Assembly (NCBI GenBank): GCA_913773715.1
Contig: CAJYHD010000660.1
Location: 1-6,734, forward strand
DNA: 6,734 nucleotides
Direction of reading: 5' to 3'
Source of the DNA: an uncultured Sphingobium sp.
GTDB lineage: Bacteria > Pseudomonadota > Alphaproteobacteria > Sphingomonadales > Sphingomonadaceae
Below the pieces are notes generated by a model. The model worked only from the letters and a program-made list of their open reading frames with translations, ran no database searches and was not told where the DNA came from. This document shows, one piece after another, positions 1 to 6,168 of this stretch. Position 1 is the stretch's first letter. The number at the start of each line of letters is the position of its first letter. Both the position numbers and the translations under genes were made by a program.

Positions 1-144
1 GTAGCTCCTTGGCTCTATCGCGTCGGTCGGCCGCATCGGGCGACCAAATAGCGCCACATCGATACCTGACTCACCAAGCGCCGCGCAAAGACTATCATCA
101 TAACGCCCGGTAAAGAGAGATGGATCGAGCATCGCCACCTTCAT
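1..144 (-). CDS. Glycosyltransferase N-terminus (GT4-like), partial
   Basis: Only the first 48 codons are present; the gene continues beyond the left edge. The start ATG (144-142) overlaps the TGA of the upstream flippase gene as ATGA, which fixes frame and start; no strong Shine-Dalgarno is visible, so translational coupling is likely. The visible protein begins MKVAMLDPSLFTGRYDD and continues through a segment ending VALFGRPMR. A first beta strand, a loop with DPSLFTGRYD, a helix, and a second strand of the form 'G-DV-LFGRP' match the N-terminal Rossmann-like acceptor domain of GT-B glycosyltransferases of family 4. Expected role: sugar transfer to a lipid-linked or surface glycan at the cytoplasmic face of the inner membrane. 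The flippase and methyltransferase neighbours support this. The donor-binding C-terminal domain is not in the window, so sugar specificity is unknown. Another GT-B family cannot be excluded from 48 residues. Confidence 0.72.
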   Translation of the reverse strand, partial: MKVAMLDPSLFTGRYDDSLCAALGESGIDVALFGRPMRPTDAIEPRSY

Positions 145-1445
145 AGGCGGGCAAGCCTGCGCAACGAGAGGATATGTAAGATGACGACGGTGAGGAACGT
201 CGCGGCATAACAACCAAGGAAGGCAATATCGAACCGGTCCGGCCACAGGATCATGGCCGCTGGCACGCTCAAGAGCGATCCAAACAGCAGCGGCAGCGAT
301 CGACGCAGCAGGTGCGTAAACCGTCCCAGCGCGCTCTGCACATAAACCGAAACGCACAAAACAGCGAGTGCGACGAGGGCAATCGCAACCAGCCAGAGGT
401 CGGCCGCATCGATCTCAGCCCGCCCGTCGAACAGCTTGGCGAACAACCAGCGCCCTGCAACCAGGATCGCGCCCGACAGCCCAAGTGCGAAGACCAGCGC
501 CACCGCCATGGCTCGCAGCAGCAACTGACGCAGCCGCGCCCCGTCTCGCGCGTGATAAGCGCGCGTGATCCGGGGAAGTGCCGCCTCGACCGCGGCGCGC
601 ACGAGCATGGAAAGTGCGCGCGACATCTTGAAGAAGAAGTCGAACACCAGCATCGGCCGCGCTTCACCCGTCGCCATGGCGATAGTGAAATAGGGCGCGT
701 TATAAGCGACGATGTCCGATGCGGTGAAAGCCGCCGACGCGCCGACATCGCGCAGATAATGCGCCTTCATATGTGCGCCGCCCAACCGGAATGCAAACCA
801 GTCTTCTGCCCGCATTTCGAGCCGCCGATGCACATGCGCGATCGCCCAGCCGATGATGGCGATGCTGATGGTGAGTTGCAGCGCGATCGAAAGGCGCGCG
901 TCCAACCCAACGAGGATCGAGAATAAAAGGCTGATCGTCAGTAGCCGCCGTCCGCAGTCTAGCAGTTCCCACAGAAAATTGCCGTCAATCGCGGCGAGAC
1001 TGCGCTTCGCCAGCAGCGCGGGCAGGTTGAGGCAGGCGGCGAGGAAGAAGAGCAGGAACAGCGTCGGCTGATCGGTGCGGACCGCCCCCAGCGCCAGCGC
1101 CATAATGACGATGGCTGAGGCGATGACGATGATCGCGGCGAGGAAGAGGAATAGAACACCCATCTCCTCAACCCGAAAGCCGCTGGCGTCGGTTGTCTCG
1201 CCCTTGCTGCGCAACCAGTGCTGCCGCAACCGGGCATAGATGATGTTGGTGATGCCGAACTCGGCCGAGATGGTGAAGTTGCCAAGCGCGACGAGCAGCA
1301 GGAAGGACCGGAACTCCGCCAGCGGCAGCACGCGCACGAAAACATAAGTGACGGCGAAACCCCAAATGAGGATCAGGCCGACATTAGCGAGTTTGACGAG
1401 CGCAAGGATGCGGGCGGATTGCTCCATCCGCGTGAGCAGGCTCAC
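141..1445 (-). CDS. Wzx/MOP-type polysaccharide flippase-like membrane protein
   Basis: A 434-residue, very hydrophobic inner-membrane protein. Roughly ten to twelve membrane segments can be seen by eye, near residues 14-38, 43-62, 95-120, 127-148, 167-203 (probably two), 237-257, 310-336, 347-372, 383-402 and 406-427, with Arg/Lys-rich cytoplasmic loops. Length, spacing and the N-terminal pattern (first helix, then 'LPLAEFRSFLLL', then 'EFGITNIIYARL') fit the oligosaccharide flippase (Wzx/RfbX) branch of the MOP superfamily, which moves undecaprenyl-linked sugars across the inner membrane. The start is GTG at 1445-1443, overlapping the methyltransferase stop as GTGA, with GGAG ten bases upstream. 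An in-frame ATG at residue 7 (1427-1425) is the alternative start but has no good ribosome site. The stop overlaps the next gene's start as ATGA. Methyltransferase and glycosyltransferase neighbours support a surface-glycan role. Substrate unknown; sequence conservation in this family is low, so the assignment rests mostly on topology and context. Confidence 0.75.
   Translation of the reverse strand: MSLLTRMEQSARILALVKLANVGLILIWGFAVTYVFVRVLPLAEFRSFLLLVALGNFTISAEFGITNIIYARLRQHWLRSKGETTDASGFRVEEMGVLFLFLAAIIVIASAIVIMALALGAVRTDQPTLFLLFFLAACLNLPALLAKRSLAAIDGNFLWELLDCGRRLLTISLLFSILVGLDARLSIALQLTISIAIIGWAIAHVHRRLEMRAEDWFAFRLGGAHMKAHYLRDVGASAAFTASDIVAYNAPYFTIAMATGEARPMLVFDFFFKMSRALSMLVRAAVEAALPRITRAYHARDGARLRQLLLRAMAVALVFALGLSGAILVAGRWLFAKLFDGRAEIDAADLWLVAIALVALAVLCVSVYVQSALGRFTHLLRRSLPLLFGSLLSVPAAMILWPDRFDIAFLGCYAATFLTVVILHILSLRRLARL
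1414..1430. repeat. Hairpin-forming direct repeat, copy 1 (17 bp)
   Basis: GCGGATTGCTCCATCCG. It matches copy 2 at 1449-1464 except for one extra T. Arms GCGGAT (1414-1419) and ATCCGC (1426-1431) are inverted repeats around a six-base loop. In the minus-strand mRNA the loop holds GGAGCA. It lies in the first codons of the flippase gene and contains its alternative ATG. Confidence 0.7.
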
Positions 1446-1446
1446 G
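1431..1446. repeat. 16-bp palindrome over the methyltransferase/flippase junction
   Basis: CGTGAGC (1431-1437), AG, GCTCACG (1440-1446): a perfect 7-bp inverted repeat with a two-base centre. It contains the methyltransferase TGA (1444-1442) and the flippase GTG (1445-1443), so a hairpin here would put the start codon in a stem. There is no T tract, so it is not a terminator. Confidence 0.65.
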
Positions 1447-2194
1447 AAGCGGATGCTCCATCCGGCTTGCGGGCGAGGAACAGTCGGTCATCGAGCGCAT
1501 AGAAATGACGCAAATCGGGGTCGATCATATTCGCGTCGATCTCGGTCAACTCGAAACCGACGGCGCGGATGCGGTCGGCGAAGTCCGGGCCATATTGGCG
1601 GACATGATCCCACTGCCCAAAGCGCCGCTCCCGCTCGCGTGGCGGCATGTCGAAGCTGCCATCCTCGGTCGGCTTGGCCCAAAGCGGCACGATCAACCAG
1701 GCTTCACCGCCCGACTTAAGCGCGCGCAGGATATTGTGCAACACGGCCATATCGTCGGGCACATGCTCCATCACATGGCTGGCGTAGAACAGATCGTAAC
1801 GCTCGACGTCAGACAGCGCCATCAGATCGACCTTGCGCATGTTCGGCACGGTGTAGCGCACCGGATCGAGATCGGCGGGAACATAGTCGGCGGCGCTGGA
1901 AAAGCGGCGAACGAGGCTGGCTTCGTTGGGCGCCATGTGCAGAACCGCGCCCTGTTCCGGCACGGTCAGACGCCCTTCCGCGATCAGCCAGTTCATCAAC
2001 CGTTCGCGGGGCGAAGCGCCGCACTCCGGGCACCCCCATTCGGCATTGTCGCCATAGCGAAAGAACCCGACCACCGTCGTTCCACAAGCAGGACAACCCC
2101 GGTTGGCGCGCACGCCGAGCGCCTTGCGCGCCTTGAGCGCTGTTCTTGTCAGATGCTTGCCGGCAGCCTTTGCCACCCGCTGGACAGTAATCAC
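1442..2194 (-). CDS. Zinc-ribbon class I SAM-dependent methyltransferase
   Basis: 250 residues, cytoplasmic, no signal peptide or membrane segment. A basic N-terminal stretch (residues 1-30) is followed by a four-cysteine zinc ribbon, CPACG (C34, C37) and CPECG (C55, C58), then a helix 'SPRERLMNWL'. The methyltransferase fold follows: motif I region 'GAVLHMAPNEASL' (82-94), 'DLDP' (108-111), 'DLMALSD' (123-129), 'YDLFYASHVMEHVPDD' (133-148) and 'LKSGGEAWLIVP' (159-170). The segment 'RRFGQWDHVRQYGPDF' (190-205) and 'VGFELTEID' (212-220) is typical of Methyltransf_11-like enzymes in polysaccharide clusters. Motif I lacks the usual GxGxG and has HMAPNE instead. The start is GTG at 2194-2192 with GGAG six bases upstream. 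It is the first gene of a unit with the flippase and glycosyltransferase, so it may O-methylate a sugar or cap a glycan. The substrate is inference only. Confidence 0.82.
   Translation of the reverse strand: MITVQRVAKAAGKHLTRTALKARKALGVRANRGCPACGTTVVGFFRYGDNAEWGCPECGASPRERLMNWLIAEGRLTVPEQGAVLHMAPNEASLVRRFSSAADYVPADLDPVRYTVPNMRKVDLMALSDVERYDLFYASHVMEHVPDDMAVLHNILRALKSGGEAWLIVPLWAKPTEDGSFDMPPRERERRFGQWDHVRQYGPDFADRIRAVGFELTEIDANMIDPDLRHFYALDDRLFLARKPDGASAS
1449..1464. repeat. Hairpin-forming direct repeat, copy 2 (16 bp)
   Basis: GCGGATGCTCCATCCG. Arms CGGAT (1450-1454) and ATCCG (1460-1464) surround a five-base loop. On the minus strand the loop reads GGAGC, which is the presumed Shine-Dalgarno of the flippase gene (GGAG at 1459-1456, ten bases before the GTG). 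It encodes part of the methyltransferase C-terminus. Confidence 0.7.
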
Positions 2195-2200
2195 ACTAAG

Positions 2201-2204
2201 CTCC
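2201..2204 (-). promoter_or_regulatory. Shine-Dalgarno of the methyltransferase gene
   Basis: GGAG on the minus strand, six bases before the GTG at 2194-2192. This good spacing is the main reason for choosing a GTG start; no ATG lies nearby in frame. Confidence 0.6.
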
Positions 2205-2223
2205 GGCAGTTTGTCGAGGTCGC

Positions 2224-2251
2224 GCTATACCTGAATCGGCGCGAATGCAAA
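2224..2251 (-). promoter_or_regulatory. Weak promoter candidate for the polysaccharide unit
   Basis: Minus-strand TTTGCA (2251-2246) and TATAGC (2229-2224) are separated by 16 bases, a weak match to a -35/-10 pair. It lies in the only non-coding gap between the upstream terminator and the methyltransferase gene, and would give a leader of about 25 bases. The -35 box overlaps the T run of the terminator. Alphaproteobacterial promoters are poorly predicted by eye, so position and logic of the gap carry more weight than the sequence match. Confidence 0.25.
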
Positions 2252-2283
2252 AACGCCGCGCCCTGTCTGGGAGCGCGGCGTTT
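2249..2283 (-). terminator. Rho-independent terminator after the lipoprotein gene
   Basis: Perfect 11-bp inverted repeat: AAACGCCGCGC at 2251-2261 and its exact complement at 2273-2283, with an 11-base loop. Read on the minus strand the 3' arm runs into TTTTT (2253-2249), giving a GC-rich stem with a U tract. It starts about 20 bases after the TAA of the lipoprotein gene and about 55 bases before the methyltransferase start, so it separates the housekeeping block from the polysaccharide genes. In the plus direction the stem is followed only by TTTGGTT, so it is best read as a minus-strand terminator. Confidence 0.88.
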
Positions 2284-2302
2284 GGTTAAGTCTTGTACTA
2301 TC

Positions 2303-2719
2303 TTACTGCTGCGGCACGGCGGCGCGCGCGTCCTGCCCGTCGCCTTCCGGCGCGGCGAGGATGTCGCGCGTCGTCGATCCCTTGTCCACGACGTCGGTCG
2401 CCGGATCACCGACAGAGGAGCGGATGCCCGCAGCGGCGTTGCCGCGCCCAGCCGCGTTCAACGTCGCGGTTTCGCTCGCGCTGCGCTGGGCCGGACCGCC
2501 GAACATCGCCTGCATCGCTTCGGCGCGTGCATCGACGGAGGCAGCGGCAGGCGTGCCGGGCGCAGGCGGAACCAGCGCGAAATCGGGCGGCACGACCAGC
2601 GGCGCCTGACGCGACACGGCGAACTCGTCAGGACGGCCACGATTGAGCAGACCGTTATTGCCGCCACCGCAGGCCGACAATGTGGTCAGCAGGCCAACGG
2701 CAAGGATCAGTTTACGCAT
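2303..2719 (-). CDS. Small lipoprotein, DUF3035-like (possible BamF-type)
   Basis: 138 residues. The N-terminus MRKLILAVGLLTTLSACGGG is a lipoprotein signal: two basic residues, a hydrophobic core, and lipobox L14-S15-A16-C17. Cys17 would be lipidated, and Gly at +2 fits sorting to the outer membrane. The mature part is rich in Ala, Gly and Pro, with no membrane segment. The motif 'APLVVPPDFALVPPAP' (about residues 39-54) is the signature I associate with DUF3035 proteins, some of which are annotated BamF, an alphaproteobacterial outer-membrane assembly lipoprotein. That link is recalled, not tested. The start ATG (2719-2717) shares one base with the lspA stop (TAATG), and GGAG lies eleven bases upstream (2734-2731). 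The frame is open 40 codons further upstream, but that extension lies over lspA and would bury the signal peptide. It is the last gene before the terminator. Confidence 0.8.
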   Translation of the reverse strand: MRKLILAVGLLTTLSACGGGNNGLLNRGRPDEFAVSRQAPLVVPPDFALVPPAPGTPAAASVDARAEAMQAMFGGPAQRSASETATLNAAGRGNAAAGIRSSVGDPATDVVDKGSTTRDILAAPEGDGQDARAAVPQQ

Positions 2720-3228
2720 TACTTTAGAGTCTCCGTCTTTGCGCCCTTGTCGCGCAGCAATAGCGCCCGTGCAAGCAGGATCAGCACGCCGATGGTAATG
2801 GCGGCGTCCGCCAGGTTGAAAATGAGAAAGGGTCGCCATTCGCCGATATGCAGGTCGGCATAATCAACAACATAGCCCAGACGCATCCGGTCGATGATGT
2901 TGCCGACAGCTCCACCCAATACCAGCCCCAATGCCGCGACATCCTGCCGCGCCTTCTCACGCCACATCCACACCGCGACGAAGGCGGCGATGAGCATCGT
3001 CATGCCCACCAGCACCCAACGCGCCGTATCGTTATCCGCGTGGAAAAAGCCCATGGACACACCTCGGTTCTCCAGCCAGCGCAGGCGAAAGATCGGCAGG
3101 ATTTCGATGCCGTCATCCATCCGGCTGCGCAGCGCGAGCGGATAGGTGACGACATATTTGACGAGCTGATCGGCGATCAGGGTCGCGGCGGCGACGGTGA
3201 GGCCCAGCGAGCGATGATAGACGCTCAT
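2719..3228 (-). CDS. lspA: Lipoprotein signal peptidase (signal peptidase II)
   Basis: 169 residues, the usual length. LspA is an inner-membrane aspartyl protease that cleaves the signal peptide just before the lipidated cysteine of prolipoproteins, after Lgt has acted. Visible family motifs: 'ADQLVK' (D20, K24) in the first membrane helix; 'ENRGVSMGF' with N54; 'LGGAVGNIIDR' (104-114); 'GYVVDY' with D122; 'FNLADAAI' with D141. D122 and D141 form the catalytic aspartate pair, with the 19-residue spacing seen in characterised enzymes. Four membrane helices are expected, near residues 8-28, 70-88, 97-113 and 137-156. The ATG start (3228-3226) overlaps the ileS TGA as ATGA, and the stop overlaps the next start as TAATG, which suggests coupled translation. 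The ileS-lspA pair is widely conserved in proteobacteria. The downstream lipoprotein is an expected substrate. Confidence 0.97.
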   Translation of the reverse strand: MSVYHRSLGLTVAAATLIADQLVKYVVTYPLALRSRMDDGIEILPIFRLRWLENRGVSMGFFHADNDTARWVLVGMTMLIAAFVAVWMWREKARQDVAALGLVLGGAVGNIIDRMRLGYVVDYADLHIGEWRPFLIFNLADAAITIGVLILLARALLLRDKGAKTETLK

Positions 3229-6125
3229 GCCTTCAGCACCGTGTCACAGCGGTGGCACAACTTGCCGTCCTCGGTCACTTCCGGCAGCAGGCGCCAGCAG
3301 CGGCCGCACTTGTGCCAGTCGCTCGGACGCACGACGATGCCGTCGCCCTCGCCCATCGTCACGCGCGCGACGATCGCGACTTCCGCGAAATCCACGTCGC
3401 CGACCGGCAGCAACTCGCCCATGATGACGTCCGCCTCCAGGCTGGAGCGGATTATCTTTTCGCGGCGGAATGGCTCTATCGCCTCGTTCACCTGCTCGCG
3501 CTGATCGCGCAGTTCGGTCCATTTGTCGTCGAGATGCTGGTTGATCCAGTGATGATCGACTTCTGGCCACTCCAGGAAGTGGACGCTGCCCTCTACGCTC
3601 GGGAAGCGGCTCTGCCACACTTCTTCCGCCGTGAAGGGGATGATCGGCGCGACGTAGCGGACCAGCGCGTGAAACAGCGTGTCGAGCAAGGTGCGATAAG
3701 CGCGGCGCTTGGGGTCGCTCTTGGCGTCGCAATAAAGGCAGTCCTTGCGGATGTCGAAGAAGAAGGCGGACAGGTCGCTGTTAGCGAAGTCGAAGATCGC
3801 GCGGGTATAGCGGCTGAATTCCAGCCAGTTCTCGCTGCCCTTGCTCTTGTCCACGACGCTGCGCAATTCCGCGTCGAGCTGCGCCAGACGATGGAGCATG
3901 TAGCGCTCCAGTTCCGGCATCTCGACATAGCTGACCGCTTCCGTCTCTTCATCATAGTCGGACAAAGCGCCGAGCATGTAGCGGAAGGTGTTGCGCAATT
4001 TACGGTAGGCGTCGGACGATCCGGCCAGCACTTCCTTGCCGATGCGGACGTCATCGAAATAATCGGTGCTGGCGACCCAGACGCGCAGGATGTCCGCGCC
4101 GCTCTCGCTCATGATCTTGAGCGGATCCACCACGTTGCCGAGCGACTTCGACATCTTCTTGCCCGACCCGTCGAGCGCAAAGCCATGCGTCAGCACCGCA
4201 TCATAGGGCGCGCGGCCCCGCGTGCCGCAGCTTTCGAGCAGCGACGATTGGAACCAGCCGCGATGCTGATCGGACCCCTCGATATAGAGGTCGGCGCGCG
4301 CACCTTCGCCATAGCGCCCCTCGACCACGAAGCTGTGGGTCGAGCCACTGTCGAACCAGACGTCGAGGATGTCGTTGATGACCTCATAGTCGGCGAGGTC
4401 ATAGTCCGGGCCGAGCAACGCCTGATGATCCGCGCCGAACCAGGCGTCGGCGCCCGCCTGACGGAAAGCGTCGATGATGCGGGCATTGACTGCCGGATCG
4501 ACGAGATATTCGCCCGTCTTGCGATGCACATAGAGCGCGATCGGCACGCCCCAGGCGCGCTGGCGCGAGATGACCCAGTCCGGGCGACCTTCGACCATCG
4601 ATCGGATACGGTTGGTCGAACGCTCGGGCACCCAGCGCGTCTGCTCGATCGCATCGAGCGCCAGTTCGCGCAGCGTCGGGCCGTTCGTCGGCAGCGCGGT
4701 GGCAAGCGCGCCGGTCACTGGTTCCAGCGGAGGCAGCGCGTAGTCGTTCGCTGCCTCGCCCGCTGGCTTGTCCATGGGGATGAACCATTGTGGGGTGCAG
4801 CGATAGATTAGAGGAGCCTTCGACCGCCAGCTATGCGGATAGCTGTGGCGGGTGCTTTCGTCATTACGCGCGGAGAGTAGCGCGCCGACGGAACGTAAAT
4901 CGTTGCAAATCGGCCCATCGGGAGCGAGCAACTTCTTGTTGATGACCGACAATTCTTTGTCGACAGGCCACAGCCAGTCGGCCCGATATTTGCCGTCACC
5001 TTCCACTGCGAAGACGGGGTTGATGCCGTTCGCCTTGCACAGCGCGAAGTCGTCCTCGCCATGGTCGGGCGCCATATGGACGAGGCCGGTACCCGCATCG
5101 GTTGTGACGAAATCGCCCGCGAGAAACAAGCGCGGCTTGGCGAAGAAGCCGCCGAGTGCGTGCATGGGGTGGCGAGCGATGGCTCCAGCGAGGTCTGAGC
5201 CACGCAAAGTCATAACCTCAGGATTTTTCCTACCTTCTTCAGATGACCAAGCTAGATTAACACGCTGATCAAATTGCATGATCAACTGTTTAGCGATCAG
5301 ATATCGCTTACCACCGGCAGAGAGCACAACATACTCTACCTCCGGCCCATAAGCCAAAGCCTGGTTCACCGGGATCGTCCAGGGCGTCGTCGTCCAGATT
5401 ACCGCATGAGCGCCGACCAATTCCGGCGCGTTGGGCGCTTCCATGATCTCGAACGCGACGTCGATCTGGGTCGAGGTCACATCCTCATATTCGACTTCCG
5501 CTTCGGCGAGCGCGGTCTTTTCGACCGGGGACCACATGACCGGCTTCGCGCCGCGATAGAGCTGGCCGCTCTCCGCGAACTTCAGCAATTCGCCGACGAT
5601 CGTCGCTTCGGCGTCGAACTTCATGGTGAGATAGGGGTCTTCCCAATCGCCCATGATGCCGAGGCGCTTGAACTGATCCCTCTGCACGCCCACCCACTTG
5701 TCGGCATAGGCGCGACACTGAGCGCGGAACTCGGCTGCGGGCACCTCGTCCTTGTTCTGCTTCTTCTTGCGATATTCCTCCTCGATCTTCCATTCGATCG
5801 GAAGGCCATGGCAGTCCCAGCCGGGCACATAGGGCGCATCCTTGCCGAGCAAGGATTGCGATCGGACGATGATGTCCTTCAGCACCTTGTTCATGGCGTG
5901 ACCCATGTGGATGTCGCCATTGGCGTAGGGCGGGCCATCATGCAGGATGAAGCGCTCGCGCCCCGCCCGCTTCGCCCGCAGCTTGCCGTACAGGTCCATG
6001 GCTTCCCAGCGCGCGGCGATCGCGGGTTCCTTCTGCGCCAGCCCCGCCTTCATCGGGAAGTCGGTGACGGGAAGGAAGACGGTGGATTTATAGTCTTCGG
6101 TCTTTTGGCTGGGCTGATCGGTCAT
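3225..6125 (-). CDS. ileS: Isoleucyl-tRNA synthetase
   Basis: 966 residues, full length for a bacterial class Ia IleRS; cytoplasmic; joins isoleucine to tRNA-Ile using ATP. The N-terminus has 'DYKSTVFLPVTDFPM' (11-25), typical of the family and supporting the ATG at 6125-6123, although the ribosome site is weak. The Rossmann fold carries the HIGH-type motif HMGH (73-76), 'PGWDCHGLP' (101-109), 'VISRQRAWGVPI' (518-529), 'WFDSGSTH' (590-597) and KMSKS (657-661). The CP1 editing insertion includes 'WTTTPWTIP' (244-252) and 'GTGLVHMAPDHGEDD' (345-359), so proofreading of mischarged valine should be intact. The anticodon-binding helical domain follows from about 700, and the C-terminal zinc finger has C940, C943, C957 and C960. 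It lies 43 bases downstream of ribF and overlaps lspA by four bases. Codons in two stretches of the editing domain are AT-rich compared with the rest of the gene. The frame is intact throughout. Confidence 0.99.
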   Translation of the reverse strand: MTDQPSQKTEDYKSTVFLPVTDFPMKAGLAQKEPAIAARWEAMDLYGKLRAKRAGRERFILHDGPPYANGDIHMGHAMNKVLKDIIVRSQSLLGKDAPYVPGWDCHGLPIEWKIEEEYRKKKQNKDEVPAAEFRAQCRAYADKWVGVQRDQFKRLGIMGDWEDPYLTMKFDAEATIVGELLKFAESGQLYRGAKPVMWSPVEKTALAEAEVEYEDVTSTQIDVAFEIMEAPNAPELVGAHAVIWTTTPWTIPVNQALAYGPEVEYVVLSAGGKRYLIAKQLIMQFDQRVNLAWSSEEGRKNPEVMTLRGSDLAGAIARHPMHALGGFFAKPRLFLAGDFVTTDAGTGLVHMAPDHGEDDFALCKANGINPVFAVEGDGKYRADWLWPVDKELSVINKKLLAPDGPICNDLRSVGALLSARNDESTRHSYPHSWRSKAPLIYRCTPQWFIPMDKPAGEAANDYALPPLEPVTGALATALPTNGPTLRELALDAIEQTRWVPERSTNRIRSMVEGRPDWVISRQRAWGVPIALYVHRKTGEYLVDPAVNARIIDAFRQAGADAWFGADHQALLGPDYDLADYEVINDILDVWFDSGSTHSFVVEGRYGEGARADLYIEGSDQHRGWFQSSLLESCGTRGRAPYDAVLTHGFALDGSGKKMSKSLGNVVDPLKIMSESGADILRVWVASTDYFDDVRIGKEVLAGSSDAYRKLRNTFRYMLGALSDYDEETEAVSYVEMPELERYMLHRLAQLDAELRSVVDKSKGSENWLEFSRYTRAIFDFANSDLSAFFFDIRKDCLYCDAKSDPKRRAYRTLLDTLFHALVRYVAPIIPFTAEEVWQSRFPSVEGSVHFLEWPEVDHHWINQHLDDKWTELRDQREQVNEAIEPFRREKIIRSSLEADVIMGELLPVGDVDFAEVAIVARVTMGEGDGIVVRPSDWHKCGRCWRLLPEVTEDGKLCHRCDTVLKA
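5195..5355. other. AT-rich patch inside ileS editing domain
   Basis: GC falls to about 40% at 5221-5280 and about 47% at 5281-5340, against about 65% at 5401-5460. It encodes roughly ileS residues 257-310. Minus-strand codons here include AAT, CTA, GCT, TCA, TCT, GGT, AGG, AAA, CCT and ACT in close succession, which are scarce elsewhere in the gene. A milder patch lies at about 4801-4980 (53-58% GC), with TTA and CTA leucine codons. The reading frame is unbroken. Confidence 0.7.
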
Positions 6126-6168
6126 AAGGCTCGCGCAGTTTCGCTATAGGCGTAATTATCGCGCGGCA

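Noticed and set aside
1431..1446. Palindrome considered as a terminator between methyltransferase and flippase
   Set aside because: The loop is only two bases at full pairing, no T tract follows on the minus strand, and the genes overlap, so termination here would cut the downstream gene.
2720..2839. 40-codon N-terminal extension of the lipoprotein frame
   Set aside because: It lies over lspA in another frame and would place the clear lipoprotein signal (lipobox LSAC) in the interior. The TAATG-coupled ATG at 2719 gives a canonical signal peptide.
1505..2863. 452-codon open frame on the plus strand
   Set aside because: It runs antisense across the methyltransferase, the terminator and the lipoprotein gene. 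The translation is rich in Arg, His and Gly with no recognisable domain, as expected from the complement of GC-rich codons. The minus-strand genes have clear motifs and ribosome sites.
3252..4811. 519-codon open frame on the plus strand
   Set aside because: It lies entirely antisense to ileS, and its translation has no family motif. Long antisense frames are common opposite high-GC genes with a strong third-position bias.
4801..5360. Frameshift, intein or insertion in ileS suggested by the composition change
   Set aside because: The reading frame is continuous, total length is normal for IleRS, and catalytic and editing motifs occur in the right order and spacing; only composition and codon use are odd.
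5274..6149. 291-codon open frame on the plus strand over the ileS 5' end
   Set aside because: Complement of the conserved IleRS catalytic region; no domain and no supporting start context.
6126..6168. Possible promoter in the ribF-ileS gap
   Set aside because: The 43-base gap has AT-rich hexamers (GATAAT, TATAGC on the minus strand) but no matching -35 at proper distance, and the ribF-ileS pair is normally co-transcribed.
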